Shown here one piece after another: positions 18,421 through 29,474 of a stretch of DNA of 64,000 bases; the first letter of the stretch is position 1, and each line of letters begins with the position of its first letter. The notes below the pieces were generated by a model that saw only the letters and a list, made by a program, of their open reading frames with translations, searched no databases and had not been told where the DNA came from. The position numbers and the translations under genes were made by a program. This DNA is from Kordia sp. TARA_039_SRF (GTDB lineage: Bacteria; Bacteroidota; Bacteroidia; Flavobacteriales; Flavobacteriaceae). Where the stretch lies: positions 1-64,000 of the forward strand of contig SMNH02000009.1 of the NCBI GenBank assembly GCA_006383075.2, given 5' to 3'.

Positions 18421-20826
18421 TTACTCCTTCAAACGCTCTTGCTCTGCAGAAGATTTGGTACGCTGATTGGTTTGTAATCGCGTATTTCCGAAATTGTATC
18501 GAAAGCCTACACGAATGGTTTGCGTATCGTAGTTGGTAAAATAACGACTGTTTTGATTGACAAAGCGTGTTGTATTTGTAAATTCTTGTCCGTTTAAAAT
18601 ATCATTCAACGTTAAGGAAATTGTTGCTTTTTTATTCCACAATGTTTTGCGAAGTGATAGATTTACAAAGTTTCTATCCGAAACTTGTGAAAGTCCTTGA
18701 ATGTTAGAAGATATGTATAAAATAGACAGATTTGCCGTTAAACTTTGGTCTTTTAAAAAGGTAAAATTATTGTCTAACGTTGTATATAACGACCATTTGC
18801 GCTGCGTGGTTTGCACATTGTCTCCTAGCGTAAATGTATCACTAATATTGAAGACAGACGATACAAAAGATACGTCCCATGTATCGGTTACAGGAAAATA
18901 CGTGACAAAATCTAGCCCATAGTCGACACTTTTTTGAATGTTTGAAGCGATATATTGTATCACATCATTTTGGTTATCTTGCAAAGTAAGTTCAAAAATG
19001 GCTGATTTATTGTAAGCATAATAGGCTTCTATAAAGAAGGTATCTTCAATTTCAACACCAACTTTGTATCGATTGGTAATGGCAGGTTGCAAACGCGGAT
19101 TTCCCGTTACAAACGAAAAGTCGGTAAAATTATAACGAAACGGATTCAAATCGTCAAAGCTTGGTCGCTGAATTCTTCTGCTGAAATCTGCATATAAATT
19201 CACTTTTTCAGAAACTTTATGACTCAAATACGCACTTGGAAACAACTCAAAGTAATTTTGTGTATTGGTTTGATTGGTACTTTCAGAAACACCTTTGATT
19301 TCTGTTTGTTCACCTCTAAATCCAATTTTTAAGCTCCAGTCTTCCCAACTTTTCGCATAACTTACATACGCTGCGTAAATAGATTCGTCATAATCAAACA
19401 CATCAGAATTCGTCACATCCAACACCGAAATACCATTTTCAATATTGTACTGCCATAAATTACTTGTGGTATCAATATTGGCAACCTTGGCTCCTGCTTC
19501 AAAATTTGCCGTTTCACTGATTGGCGATTGATAATCTACTTGTCCACTTAAAATATTGGTGTGCTGATTGGCGTGCGTCGTAAATGCCGTTGAAAAATCT
19601 GGACTTGATACAACCGTGTATTCTGTTGAAACATGCTGATCATCTGCTTTGTCATAATCTGTGTAATGTGCATTTACGGAAAGTTGTGCTCCTTCTTTTT
19701 CAAACTTATGAATATAATCAATATTCAATCCCAAATTATGCATGTCACGATTTGACTTATTGATTGCCGCTAACGAAAAGTCTTCGTTCATCATCGTCTG
19801 GTCATCTACCGTGGAGTTCGTTATTGTATTTCGTTTCCAATGTGGCAGATACAACAAGTTTCCAGAAAAACTTAGCGTATTTTTAGCATCAAATTCATAG
19901 TCAATATTCAAATTCACATTATGCTGATTAGACCATGTATTTCGATTGATAAGTGAATTCCACACAGACGTTGTAGCCATATCATCCAAATAGTTAATCA
20001 CCTCATCATTATCTCTATTTATCTTATTGTCTGTGTAATTGTAATTTCCGAAAATATTGAACTTTCCACGCTTGTAAAATTGATTGATTCCCGCATTATA
20101 GCGAGGAAAAACTCCTTGTGTAAAGTTTCCATACACACTTCCGTGATAACCAACAATCAAGTTTTTTTCCATCACAATATTCAAAATTGTGCTTCCTTGC
20201 GCATCGTAACGCGCTGGCGGATTGGTTATCACTTCAACCGATTTTACCGTTTCTGCGGGCGTTCCTTCTAACAGTTGATATACTTCACTATCGGAAAGAT
20301 GTACTTTTCTATCGTTAATATAGACGATTGGTGTGCTATTTTTAATCGATAATGTATTGTTGATAATAATGACGCCTGGCGTTCTACGCAAAACTTCCCA
20401 CGTATTTTCTTCGGTAAGTGCTGTTCCTTGAATATTGAACACCAAACGGTCAATTTCACGTTGTAAGGAAGGTTTTTTATTCGTAATCGTCACGCCATCT
20501 AACGCTTCTGTATCTTTTTGAAGAATGATGGTACCAAGATTAAAATCGCCTTGAACTTCTATACTTTTCGTGTACGTTTTATAGCCTAAAAAACTAATGT
20601 TAAGTTCGTACGTTCCTGATAAGATATTTTCTATCAAAAACGTTCCTGAAGCTTCGGACGAACTTCCTTTCACCACAATACCTTCTTGAAGTAATACCGC
20701 ATTGGCAAACGAGATTGGCTTTTCTGAATCAGAAGCAATCAATTTCCCTGTGACTTGATACGTTTCTTGTCCTACAGCGGTAAAAAATGTAAAAAACACA
20801 ATTAAACTTGTGATTTTTAGGTTCAT
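18421..20826 (-). CDS. TonB-dependent receptor-like outer-membrane beta-barrel protein
   Basis: 801 residues with four parts: signal peptide (cleavage near AVGQ), an N-terminal carboxypeptidase-regulatory-like beta-sandwich (about 22-105; GKLIASDSEKPISFANAVLL), a plug-like segment around GVIIINNTLSIKNSTPIVYINDR, and a long aromatic-rich barrel. The C-terminal strand reads QTIRVGFRYNFG but is followed by a charged ~20-residue tail. No SusD partner is adjacent, so it fits the OMP_b-brl class rather than a SusC/D pair. Start at 20826 places the signal peptide correctly. Confidence 0.87.
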   Translation of the reverse strand: MNLKITSLIVFFTFFTAVGQETYQVTGKLIASDSEKPISFANAVLLQEGIVVKGSSSEASGTFLIENILSGTYELNISFLGYKTYTKSIEVQGDFNLGTIILQKDTEALDGVTITNKKPSLQREIDRLVFNIQGTALTEENTWEVLRRTPGVIIINNTLSIKNSTPIVYINDRKVHLSDSEVYQLLEGTPAETVKSVEVITNPPARYDAQGSTILNIVMEKNLIVGYHGSVYGNFTQGVFPRYNAGINQFYKRGKFNIFGNYNYTDNKINRDNDEVINYLDDMATTSVWNSLINRNTWSNQHNVNLNIDYEFDAKNTLSFSGNLLYLPHWKRNTITNSTVDDQTMMNEDFSLAAINKSNRDMHNLGLNIDYIHKFEKEGAQLSVNAHYTDYDKADDQHVSTEYTVVSSPDFSTAFTTHANQHTNILSGQVDYQSPISETANFEAGAKVANIDTTSNLWQYNIENGISVLDVTNSDVFDYDESIYAAYVSYAKSWEDWSLKIGFRGEQTEIKGVSESTNQTNTQNYFELFPSAYLSHKVSEKVNLYADFSRRIQRPSFDDLNPFRYNFTDFSFVTGNPRLQPAITNRYKVGVEIEDTFFIEAYYAYNKSAIFELTLQDNQNDVIQYIASNIQKSVDYGLDFVTYFPVTDTWDVSFVSSVFNISDTFTLGDNVQTTQRKWSLYTTLDNNFTFLKDQSLTANLSILYISSNIQGLSQVSDRNFVNLSLRKTLWNKKATISLTLNDILNGQEFTNTTRFVNQNSRYFTNYDTQTIRVGFRYNFGNTRLQTNQRTKSSAEQERLKE

Positions 20827-20952
20827 GGCTTTGGTTTGGTTATAGAGCGCAAATATATTCAATTTTATCAAACGTAGAAAAAAAGCTACATATTTAATTA
20901 AAAAATCTTTGCTTCTCTCTTAGAAACGTGTGTTTTTGGTAGTTAAAAGAAC

Positions 20953-20960
20953 TATATTTG
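20953..20960 (+). promoter_or_regulatory. Putative -7 box (TATATTTG) for lepA
   Basis: Exact TAnnTTTG match 22 bp before the lepA start codon. No -33 element at consensus spacing was identified. Confidence 0.5.
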
Positions 20961-20982
20961 CAAAATATTAGTGATGAATTAG

Positions 20983-22779
20983 ATGAAGCACATTAGAAAC
21001 TTTTGCATTATTGCGCATATTGATCATGGAAAGAGCACGTTAGCTGACCGTTTGTTAGATTTTACAAACACAGTTACTGAACGCGAAAAGCAGAATCAAT
21101 TACTAGATAGTATGGACTTAGAGCGTGAGCGTGGCATCACGATTAAATCGCATGCTATTCAAATGGAATATACATACGAAGGACAAGAATATATTTTAAA
21201 CTTGATTGATACTCCAGGACACGTAGATTTCTCGTATGAAGTATCGCGCTCAATTGCTGCCTGCGAAGGTGCGTTATTGATTGTTGATGCCGCACAAAGC
21301 ATTCAAGCACAAACCATATCGAACTTATATTTGGCATTAGAAAACGATTTGGAAATTATTCCAGTCTTAAACAAGGTAGATTTACCAAGCGCCAATCCTG
21401 AAGAAGTAACGGACGACATTGTTGATTTATTAGGTTGCGATCCTGAAGAAGTCATTCACGCAAGTGGAAAAACTGGTTTTGGTGTCGATAATATTTTAGC
21501 AGCCGTTATTGAGCGTATTCCTGCGCCACAAGGAAGTCCTGACGAGCCATTACAAGCGTTAATTTTTGACTCTGTATACAATCCGTTCCGAGGTGTGGAA
21601 ACCTATTTTAGAGTGATGAATGGTGCTATTAAAAAAGGACAGGAGATTAAGTTTGTCGCTACTGGAAAAAAATATTATGCTGATGAAGTAGGAACTTTGA
21701 AGCTGAATCAAGTTGTTAAGAAAGAAATCAAAACGGGCGATGTTGGATATTTAATCACAGGAATTAAAGATGCACGCGAAGTAAAAGTAGGTGATACCAT
21801 TACCGATGCAAAAGAACCAACAAAAAACGCCATTGAAGGTTTTGAGGATGTAAAACCAATGGTTTTCGCGGGAATTTACCCTGTAGATACGGAAGATTAT
21901 GAAGAATTGCGTAATTCGATGGAAAAACTGCAATTGAATGATGCTTCATTGGTATTTACGCCTGAAAGCTCTGCCGCGTTAGGCTTTGGTTTCCGTTGTG
22001 GTTTCTTGGGAATGTTACACATGGAAATCATCCAAGAACGTTTGGAGCGCGAGTTTAATATGACCGTGATTACAACGGTTCCGAACGTATCGTATCATGC
22101 GTTTACCAAGAAAAATCCTGAGGATATTATCATTGTAAATAATCCTTCCGACTTACCTGAACCTTCAAGTTTAGATCGTGTGGAAGAACCGTATATTAAA
22201 GCAACTATTATCACAAAATCTGACTTTGTTGGAAACGTGATGTCGTTGTGTATTGAAAAGCGTGGGCAAATTACCAATCAAACCTATTTGACCACAGAAC
22301 GTGTAGAATTGTCGTTTGATATGCCATTGGCTGAAATTGTATTTGACTTTTACGACCGATTAAAAACGGTTTCCAAAGGTTATGCATCGTTTGACTATTC
22401 GCCAATAGGAATGCGTGCTTCTAAATTGGTTCGTGTAGATATTTTATTGAACTCACAAACAGTAGATGCGCTTTCAGCATTAATTCACTTCGACAATGCC
22501 TACACTATCGGAAAAAAGATGTGTGAAAAGCTAAAAGAGTTGATTCCAAGACAACAATTCGACATTCCAATTCAAGCTGCTATTGGTGCAAAAATTATTT
22601 CTCGTGAAACGATTAAAGCACTTCGTAAAGACGTAACTGCAAAATGTTATGGTGGTGATATCTCGCGTAAGCGTAAACTGTTAGAAAAGCAGAAAAAAGG
22701 TAAAAAACGCATGCGCCAAGTAGGAAATGTAGAAATCCCACAACAAGCATTTATGGCAGTGTTGAAACTGAATGATTAA
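20983..22779 (+). CDS. lepA: Elongation factor 4 (back-translocase GTPase)
   Basis: 598 residues, standard LepA length. G-domain motifs: AHIDHGKST (G1), [15 protein letters not shown] (G3), NKVDLP (G4). The LepA-specific C-terminal domain carries [20 protein letters not shown] and ends in AFMAVLKL. It binds ribosomes and remodels stalled or premature translocation states. Single gene unit with its own promoter and terminator. Confidence 0.97.
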   Translation: MKHIRNFCIIAHIDHGKSTLADRLLDFTNTVTEREKQNQLLDSMDLERERGITIKSHAIQMEYTYEGQEYILNLIDTPGHVDFSYEVSRSIAACEGALLIVDAAQSIQAQTISNLYLALENDLEIIPVLNKVDLPSANPEEVTDDIVDLLGCDPEEVIHASGKTGFGVDNILAAVIERIPAPQGSPDEPLQALIFDSVYNPFRGVETYFRVMNGAIKKGQEIKFVATGKKYYADEVGTLKLNQVVKKEIKTGDVGYLITGIKDAREVKVGDTITDAKEPTKNAIEGFEDVKPMVFAGIYPVDTEDYEELRNSMEKLQLNDASLVFTPESSAALGFGFRCGFLGMLHMEIIQERLEREFNMTVITTVPNVSYHAFTKKNPEDIIIVNNPSDLPEPSSLDRVEEPYIKATIITKSDFVGNVMSLCIEKRGQITNQTYLTTERVELSFDMPLAEIVFDFYDRLKTVSKGYASFDYSPIGMRASKLVRVDILLNSQTVDALSALIHFDNAYTIGKKMCEKLKELIPRQQFDIPIQAAIGAKIISRETIKALRKDVTAKCYGGDISRKRKLLEKQKKGKKRMRQVGNVEIPQQAFMAVLKLND

Positions 22780-22831
22780 ATCATAGATTCAAGATTTTTA
22801 GAGTCTAGAATCAAGATATTTTCTAAGTAAA

Positions 22832-22867
22832 ATAACAAGCGCGAGTTTTAAAACTCGCGCTTGTTAT
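22832..22867. terminator. Bidirectional terminator between lepA and the antiporter gene
   Basis: A perfect 16-bp inverted repeat (AACAAGCGCGAGTTTT and its complement) lies between two convergent genes. Confidence 0.75.
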
Positions 22868-22923
22868 ATCTAAAAATCTAAAGCGAAACGTCTCTAAAAA
22901 GTGAAACGTTCTAAAGATCTAAA

Positions 22924-24774
22924 TTAATTCGTTTCTGTAATCTCAACATCAAACGGTTTTCCTAAGTAGACAAGCTTCCAATTTTTACCAACTTCTTCCA
23001 ATTCGGTATCTTTTAAGGAAATAATATCCAATTCGCCATCTTCCTTTTTAATAAATAATGGAATCGTATACTTTTCATTGTTAGTTTGCTCGATGAGACT
23101 TTTGTAATGTGCCGCGTCGTTGATGTCAATTTCTTGGATAGAAGGATATTTACGCGTTACTTCCGTCAATGAATTGTAATCGTCTGTGCTAGAAAAAAGT
23201 CCCTCTACAGGATTGTTATTTTCGTCTAGCATTTCTTCTTTGGTCACCAATCGGAACGAGCCATTTTCTCCAAACTCAGCACCAAACTTATCTATTGCAT
23301 ATTTGTTAATTCCTGAATTTCCTGTAAGCGCAATTAAATAGCCGACATCGTTCAGTTCAATATTGTCTGTCAATGTGTTGGAATAAATATCTGTGCTAAT
23401 GGCTTCTAAGCCAAGTTCTTTTGCTTTTTCTATATTGGTTTTATTACTGTCAATCAATACGACATGACGACCGTTGCTTTTAAGATAATGTCCTAGCAAA
23501 CGAGATACTTTGGAAGCACCTACAATCAAAATTCCTTCTGATTTTGTTAAAAATACGCCTACCAATTTCGCAAACAAACGCGCTGTGGTTGCATTTAATA
23601 ATACTGTTCCGAGCACAATCATAAATACCAAAGGCGTAATGTATTCCGCGCCTTCTACACCTTGTTTTGCCAATTTACTTCCAAATAGTGAAGCAATTCC
23701 TGCTGCTACAATTCCGCGTGGTCCAACCCAACTGATAAATAGCTTTTCCTTGGTTTTAAGTTTTGAATTCATTGTACTGAGAAAAACACCTAGCGGACGA
23801 ATTACAAAAACCACTAAGGCAAACAAAATTGCGGTTTGCCAGTTGTACAACAATTCCAAATCTTCCTTATTAATATTCGCAGCAAGCAAAATGAACAGGA
23901 TAGAAATCAACAAGACACTGAGTGATTCTTTAAAGTATAAGAGTTCTTTAATATTTTCTAGTTTTCCGTTTGCCAATACCATTCCCATCACCACAACTGC
24001 CAATAAACCAGATTCGTGTGCAAAGATTTCCGATTCAACAAACACCAATAAAACGGTTGATAACGAAACTACATTCAACAAGTAATGCGGAATCAATTTT
24101 TTGTTAACCGCAAACGCCAACGCGTGCGCAAACGTAAATCCGAATGTTGTACCAAACAAGATGATTTTTCCGAACTCAATTAAGGCTGTTTTGGTGAATC
24201 CGCTATCGCCGCCGACACTGATAAATTCAAACATTAAAACGGCTACCAAAGCTCCTATAGGATCAATCAAAATTCCTTCCCACTTTAAAACGGTTGAGAT
24301 GTCTTTTTTAAGCGGAATATTGCGAAGAATTGGCGTAATTACCGTGGGTCCTGTAACAATAATCAATCCTGAAAAGAGAAAGGATAATTCCCAACTCAGA
24401 TTAAAGGTGAAATGCGCTACAATGCCTGCTCCGAAAAACGTGACAGCGGTTCCTAGCGTGATTAATTTGGTAATTACGGGACCTACATTTTTGATTTCAG
24501 CACGTTTCAGCGTTAATCCGCCTTCAAATAGAATAATACTAATGGCAAGCGACACAAAATTGAACAAACTTTCTCCGGGAAAGAGTCCTTTTCCTTTTTC
24601 TTCGTCCCAAATCGGTTCAATCCATTTGGTTCCGTCTTCTGATAAAAATTCTGCAGCAATTGGCCCTACTAACAAACCAATCAATATCAATGGTAAAATT
24701 GCCGGAATTTTTAACTTCCATGCAACCCATTGTGCCAATATTCCTAAAATAATAATTCCCGCGAGTTCGAGCAT
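22924..24774 (-). CDS. Cation:proton antiporter with C-terminal RCK/TrkA-N domain
   Basis: 616 residues. The first ~400 form a CPA-type antiporter of 12-13 TM helices, including GPTVITPILRNI and RPLGVFLSTM. A Rossmann RCK/TrkA-N domain follows at about 412-530 (EGILIVGASKVSRLLGHYL), then a TrkA-C-like end. This layout fits Na+/H+ or K+/H+ antiporters controlled by nucleotide binding. The ion is not determinable from sequence. Confidence 0.88.
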   Translation of the reverse strand: MLELAGIIILGILAQWVAWKLKIPAILPLILIGLLVGPIAAEFLSEDGTKWIEPIWDEEKGKGLFPGESLFNFVSLAISIILFEGGLTLKRAEIKNVGPVITKLITLGTAVTFFGAGIVAHFTFNLSWELSFLFSGLIIVTGPTVITPILRNIPLKKDISTVLKWEGILIDPIGALVAVLMFEFISVGGDSGFTKTALIEFGKIILFGTTFGFTFAHALAFAVNKKLIPHYLLNVVSLSTVLLVFVESEIFAHESGLLAVVVMGMVLANGKLENIKELLYFKESLSVLLISILFILLAANINKEDLELLYNWQTAILFALVVFVIRPLGVFLSTMNSKLKTKEKLFISWVGPRGIVAAGIASLFGSKLAKQGVEGAEYITPLVFMIVLGTVLLNATTARLFAKLVGVFLTKSEGILIVGASKVSRLLGHYLKSNGRHVVLIDSNKTNIEKAKELGLEAISTDIYSNTLTDNIELNDVGYLIALTGNSGINKYAIDKFGAEFGENGSFRLVTKEEMLDENNNPVEGLFSSTDDYNSLTEVTRKYPSIQEIDINDAAHYKSLIEQTNNEKYTIPLFIKKEDGELDIISLKDTELEEVGKNWKLVYLGKPFDVEITETN

Positions 24775-25021
24775 GTATGCGTATTTTTGTGAATTGTAAA
24801 TTTAACAATTAAAATAGTATAAAAAAGCCATCTAAAGTTAAACAATGTCAAAGGAAGAAAAAAGTAACTTGTCTACACTTAAAATTACTGATAATATTCA
24901 TTAAAAATCACTTTGGTATTTTAATCTTTACCATTTCTCTTCTCATTTTCTTAATAAAACCTTAATAAACACGCATTTTTGTCGTGGTTTTGTTAATTTG
25001 CAAGCTAAAACTCAATTATCT

Positions 25022-25879
25022 ATGAAGCTGTATCCTATTGAAGCTGGAAACTTTAAATTAGACGGAGGCGCTATGTTTGGCGTTGTTCCAAAATCTTTAT
25101 GGCAACGCACCAATCCCGCAGACACACATAACATGATTGATATTGCGGCGCGCTGTTTGCTAATTGAAGATGGAGATCGGCTAATTTTGATTGATACAGG
25201 CATGGGAAACAAGCAAAGTGATAAGTTTTACGGTTATTATCATCTTTGGGGCGATGATTCTATCGAGAAATCACTTAAAAAATACGGTTTTCATAAAGAT
25301 GATATTACCGATGTGTTTATGACGCATTTACACTTTGATCACTGTGGTGGAAGCATTCAGTGGAACAAAGACCGAACAGGCTACGAACCTGCGTTTAAAA
25401 ATGCACGCTTTTGGAGCAATGAAAACCATTGGCAATGGGCAACCATTCCAAACCGACGTGAAAAAGCTTCTTTCTTAAAAGAAAATATCATTCCGATGCA
25501 AGAAAGTGGTCACCTCAACTTTATTGCACAACCCAAAGTGGATATTTTAGAAAACTCTGCGCTCGGATTTGATGTGTTTTTTGCGAATGGACATACCGAT
25601 AAGCAAATGATTCCGATGATTCACTACAAAGGAAAAACCATCTGTTTTATGGCAGATTTATTGCCTACTGCCGGTCATTTACCGTTGCCATTTGTTATGG
25701 GATATGACACCAGACCTTTGCTAACCTTAGATGAAAAAGAAAAATTCTTAAACATGGCAGCCGATGAGAATTTTTATCTCTTCATGGAACACGACGCGCA
25801 TAACGAAATTATTACCGTAAAACACACTGAAAAAGGTGTTCGACTCAACGAAGTTTTTACGTGTAACGATATACTTTAA
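25022..25879 (+). CDS. MBL-fold metallo-hydrolase
   Basis: 285 residues with the metallo-beta-lactamase fold. The zinc motif HxHxDH is seen in MTHLHFDHCGG, later ligands in FANGHTDKQ and MADLLPTAGH, and the final His in FLFMEHDAHNE. It belongs to the lactonase/quorum-quencher-like part of the superfamily, but substrate is unknown. The ATG at 25022 is preferred to a TTG at 24998. It is followed closely by the S8 peptidase gene. Confidence 0.88.
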   Translation: MKLYPIEAGNFKLDGGAMFGVVPKSLWQRTNPADTHNMIDIAARCLLIEDGDRLILIDTGMGNKQSDKFYGYYHLWGDDSIEKSLKKYGFHKDDITDVFMTHLHFDHCGGSIQWNKDRTGYEPAFKNARFWSNENHWQWATIPNRREKASFLKENIIPMQESGHLNFIAQPKVDILENSALGFDVFFANGHTDKQMIPMIHYKGKTICFMADLLPTAGHLPLPFVMGYDTRPLLTLDEKEKFLNMAADENFYLFMEHDAHNEIITVKHTEKGVRLNEVFTCNDIL

Positions 25880-25910
25880 AAATAGAATTTACAATAATTA
25901 AAATAGCATA

Positions 25911-27539
25911 ATGAAAATACTAAAACCCTCAATTTTTGCTGTATCATTGCTTGCATTGGCAAGTTGTACCTCTACAGCTCCTATTTTATCAACTCCCATC
26001 GAAAATATTGACGCTACGCCACTAAAAGAGCGTGCACTGACCGATGAAGAACTTAAATCGTGGGGACATAAAGATTTGGTAACAGACACCATTCCTGGAA
26101 TGAGTGTGGACAAAGCGTATGCAGAAATCATCAAAGGAAGAAAAGGAAAAAAAGTCATTGTAGCCGTTTTGGATTCTGGAATTGATATTGATCATGAAGA
26201 TTTGGATGCTGTCATTTGGACCAATTCCAAGGAAACTCCAAATAACGGGAAAGACGATGATAACAACGGATATGTAGACGATATGCACGGCTGGAACTTT
26301 TTAGGCGATTCGTACAATGAAAACATGGAAAAAACACGTATCGTAAAAAAAGGACCGAGTCACCCAAGGTATGCTGAAGCTAAAGCAGAAATAGAAAAAG
26401 AATACGAGGAAAAAAAGCAGCTTAAAGTACGAGTAGAACAGGTTTTACAACAAGCAGAGCAAACGCATCAAGCACTTACAAAATACTTTAAGAAAAGTGA
26501 TTATACGAAAAAAGAAGTAAATTCCATTAGCAATCCAAGTGAGGAATTGAAGCGATATGTTGGTGCTGCGAAATACTTTTTAAGTATCAATCCAAAAAAT
26601 AATACCATGGAAGAAGTAATTGCAGAACTCAAAGATTATGTTCAAAATGCAATTACAGATTACCTAAACTACTATCTAAACCCAGATTTTGACGGTCGTA
26701 CTGTTGTAGGAGACAATCCGTATGATATTACAGACACTAATTACGGAAACGCAAATGTAAAGCATTCGGTAAAGTCAGAATCACATGGAACACACGTTGC
26801 AGGAATCATTGCGGCAGAACGTAACAACGGAATCGGAATGAATGGTGTTGCTAATAATGTAGAAATTATGGCGGTTCGTATGGTGCCAAATGGCGATGAA
26901 TATGATAAAGATGTAGCGTTAGGGATTCGTTACGCGGTTGATAACGGTGCTAGAATCATCAATACAAGTTTTGGTAAATACTACTCTCAAAACAGCGAAT
27001 GGATTCGTGATGCCATCGCTTACGCGGGAAAAAATAATGTGCTTATTGTGAATGCAGCAGGAAATGAAAATACCAATTTGGATGAAAAAGCCGTATTTCC
27101 AAACGACCAAACACCGAATGGAAGTGAAATTTCAGATACCTTTTTAACCGTTGGTGCATTGACCAACGAATACGGTTCACAAATGGTTGCAGAATATTCT
27201 AACTACGGACAAAACAATGTAGATGTTTTTGCGCCAGGATCAAGTATTTACTCAACATTCCCTGAAAACGAATACAAATCGATTGGAGGAACTTCAATGG
27301 CAGCTCCAGGTGTTTCAGGTATTGCAGCATTATTGATGTCACAATATCCAAAACTAACGGCTGCACAAGTAAAAAAGATTATCATGCAATCTGGACTTTC
27401 CATCAACAAAAATGTAATTCTAGATCAAACAAAAGAAGCAATGCCGTTTTCTAAATCCTCTAAAACAGGAAAAATAGCAAATGCATACAACGCGCTTATT
27501 TTGGCAGACAAAGTAAGTAGAGGAAAAGTACAATTATAA
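25911..27539 (+). CDS. S8 (subtilisin-like) serine peptidase lipoprotein
   Basis: 542 residues. Signal peptide with lipobox LALASC (Cys19) predicts a lipid-anchored envelope protein. Catalytic triad: Asp88 in AVLDSGID, His292 in SHGTHVAG, Ser462 in GGTSMAAPG. The gap of about 200 residues between Asp and His is much larger than in subtilisin. It holds a charged, coiled-coil-like insert (about 145-230). Immediately upstream of an M1 peptidase lipoprotein, 22 bp apart, suggesting joint envelope proteolysis. Confidence 0.93.
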   Translation: MKILKPSIFAVSLLALASCTSTAPILSTPIENIDATPLKERALTDEELKSWGHKDLVTDTIPGMSVDKAYAEIIKGRKGKKVIVAVLDSGIDIDHEDLDAVIWTNSKETPNNGKDDDNNGYVDDMHGWNFLGDSYNENMEKTRIVKKGPSHPRYAEAKAEIEKEYEEKKQLKVRVEQVLQQAEQTHQALTKYFKKSDYTKKEVNSISNPSEELKRYVGAAKYFLSINPKNNTMEEVIAELKDYVQNAITDYLNYYLNPDFDGRTVVGDNPYDITDTNYGNANVKHSVKSESHGTHVAGIIAAERNNGIGMNGVANNVEIMAVRMVPNGDEYDKDVALGIRYAVDNGARIINTSFGKYYSQNSEWIRDAIAYAGKNNVLIVNAAGNENTNLDEKAVFPNDQTPNGSEISDTFLTVGALTNEYGSQMVAEYSNYGQNNVDVFAPGSSIYSTFPENEYKSIGGTSMAAPGVSGIAALLMSQYPKLTAAQVKKIIMQSGLSINKNVILDQTKEAMPFSKSSKTGKIANAYNALILADKVSRGKVQL

Positions 27540-27561
27540 TCACTCAAAAACCTAAAAATAC

Positions 27562-29400
27562 ATGAAAATAGTAACCAAATTAAGTATGCTGTGTGTGTTA
27601 GTTGCTTTTGCATGCAAACCACAACAGGGAACTATTGCTGGAACTAAAAACACTACTTCAAACAATACTTCATCGACCTATTGGCAGCAAAAAGTCAATT
27701 ATGACATGAGTATTGATATGAACGTAAACAACTACCAATACACAGGAACGCAAAAGTTGACATACACCAACAATTCACCTGATGTGTTAGACAAAGTATA
27801 TTATCATTTATATTTCAATGCGTTTCAGCCAGGAAGTGAAATGGACGTACGCTCTAGAACTATTGCCGATCCTGATAGACGTGTGGGCGATCGTATCAGT
27901 AAATTGTCTGATAGTGAAATTGGATACTTACGTGTAAATTCGCTTACGCAAGATGGAAAAAGTCTTTCGTATACGACAGAAGGAACCATTTTAGAAGTAA
28001 CCTTGGCAAAACCTATCATGCCTGGCGCTTCTACTACGTTTGATATGAATTTTAATGGACAAGTTCCTGTACAAATTCGCCGTTCAGGTAGAAACAACAG
28101 TGAAGGCGTGGCGTTATCTATGACGCAATGGTATCCAAAGATGGCAGAATACGATTTTGAAGGTTGGCACACGCCACCATACATCGGAAGAGAATTTCAC
28201 GGTGTTTGGGGAGATTTTGATGTAAAAATTATCATTGACAAAAACTATGTTTTGGGTGGAACAGGTTATTTGCAAAATCCAAACGAAATTGGCTATGGTT
28301 ATGAAACTGGAACTGTAAAAAGACCAGCTGGTGACAAACTTACATGGCATTTTAAAGCACCAAACGTTCACGATTTCACTTGGGCAGCCGATCCTGATTA
28401 TGTACACGATACTTTCAAAGGACCGAATGATGTTACCTTGCATTTCTTATACAAAAACGAGCCTGAAATTAAAGACAACTGGAAAGAACTACAGCAAAAA
28501 ACTTCTGAAATGATGGTGTATTACAATGAATACATCGGAGAGTATCCATATAAGCAATATTCGGTAATTCAAGGTGGCGATGGCGGAATGGAATATGCAA
28601 TGTGTACCTTAATTACTGGAAAACGAAGCTTTGGAAGTTTGGTAGGTGTTACAGCGCACGAGTTAGCACACACATGGTTTCAATTTTTATTAGCAACTAA
28701 CGAATCTAAACACGAGTGGATGGACGAAGGGTTTACAAGTTATATCTCCAATCGTTGTATGAATCATATTATGGATTTGAATCGTGAAAATCCTCATAAA
28801 GGTTCGTATAATTCGTATTATCGTTTGGTACAGTCTGGAAAAGAACAACCGCTTACCACACATGCCGATCGTTACGAATACAATAGAGCGTATGGAGTTT
28901 CAGCATATAGTAAAGGTGCAATTTTCTTAGCGCAATTAGAATATGTGATTGGAAAAGAAAATCTGGAAAAAACGCTTAGAAAGTATTTTGACGATTTCAA
29001 ATTCAAGCATCCAACACCTAATGATATTAAAAGAACGGCTGAAAAAGTTTCTGGAATTCATTTAGATTGGTATTTAACGGATTGGGGACAAACCACCAAC
29101 ACGATTGACTACGGCGTTAAAGAAATCAACGGAAGTGATATTGTGTTAGAACGAATTGGTTTAATGCCAATGCCTATTGATATTACCGTGAATTATGCTG
29201 ATGGTTCTAGCGAAGAGTTTTACATTCCGTTACGCATGATGCGTGGTGAAAAACCAACCTCCGCAACCATAAAACCAGATTGGGCTTGGGCGTATCCAAC
29301 TTATACTTTACAAACTGGAAAAACAGTAAAAAGTGTAGAAATTGATCCGTCAGAATTAATGGCTGATGTCAATAGAGAAAACAATGTGGCGCAACAATAG
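27562..29400 (+). CDS. M1 family metallopeptidase, lipoprotein
   Basis: 612 residues. Signal peptide with a lipobox-like LVAFAC. M1 signatures are present: GGMEYAMCT (substrate-binding GxMEN-like motif), the zinc site HELAHTW at about residues 366-372, and the third ligand Glu in WMDEGFTSY about 20 residues later. It releases N-terminal residues from peptides in this family. It follows the S8 lipoprotein gene and ends at a strong terminator. Confidence 0.93.
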   Translation: MKIVTKLSMLCVLVAFACKPQQGTIAGTKNTTSNNTSSTYWQQKVNYDMSIDMNVNNYQYTGTQKLTYTNNSPDVLDKVYYHLYFNAFQPGSEMDVRSRTIADPDRRVGDRISKLSDSEIGYLRVNSLTQDGKSLSYTTEGTILEVTLAKPIMPGASTTFDMNFNGQVPVQIRRSGRNNSEGVALSMTQWYPKMAEYDFEGWHTPPYIGREFHGVWGDFDVKIIIDKNYVLGGTGYLQNPNEIGYGYETGTVKRPAGDKLTWHFKAPNVHDFTWAADPDYVHDTFKGPNDVTLHFLYKNEPEIKDNWKELQQKTSEMMVYYNEYIGEYPYKQYSVIQGGDGGMEYAMCTLITGKRSFGSLVGVTAHELAHTWFQFLLATNESKHEWMDEGFTSYISNRCMNHIMDLNRENPHKGSYNSYYRLVQSGKEQPLTTHADRYEYNRAYGVSAYSKGAIFLAQLEYVIGKENLEKTLRKYFDDFKFKHPTPNDIKRTAEKVSGIHLDWYLTDWGQTTNTIDYGVKEINGSDIVLERIGLMPMPIDITVNYADGSSEEFYIPLRMMRGEKPTSATIKPDWAWAYPTYTLQTGKTVKSVEIDPSELMADVNRENNVAQQ

Positions 29401-29420
29401 TGTCAACAATTCATAGGAAT

Positions 29421-29458
29421 AAAAAAAGCGAAATCATTATCTGATTTCGCTTTTTTTA
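29421..29458. terminator. Bidirectional terminator
   Basis: AAAAAAAGCGAAATCA and its complement with flanking A and T runs. It ends the M1 peptidase gene on plus and the RiPP precursor gene on minus. Confidence 0.8.
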
Positions 29459-29474
29459 TTGTTGTAAGTTCTTT

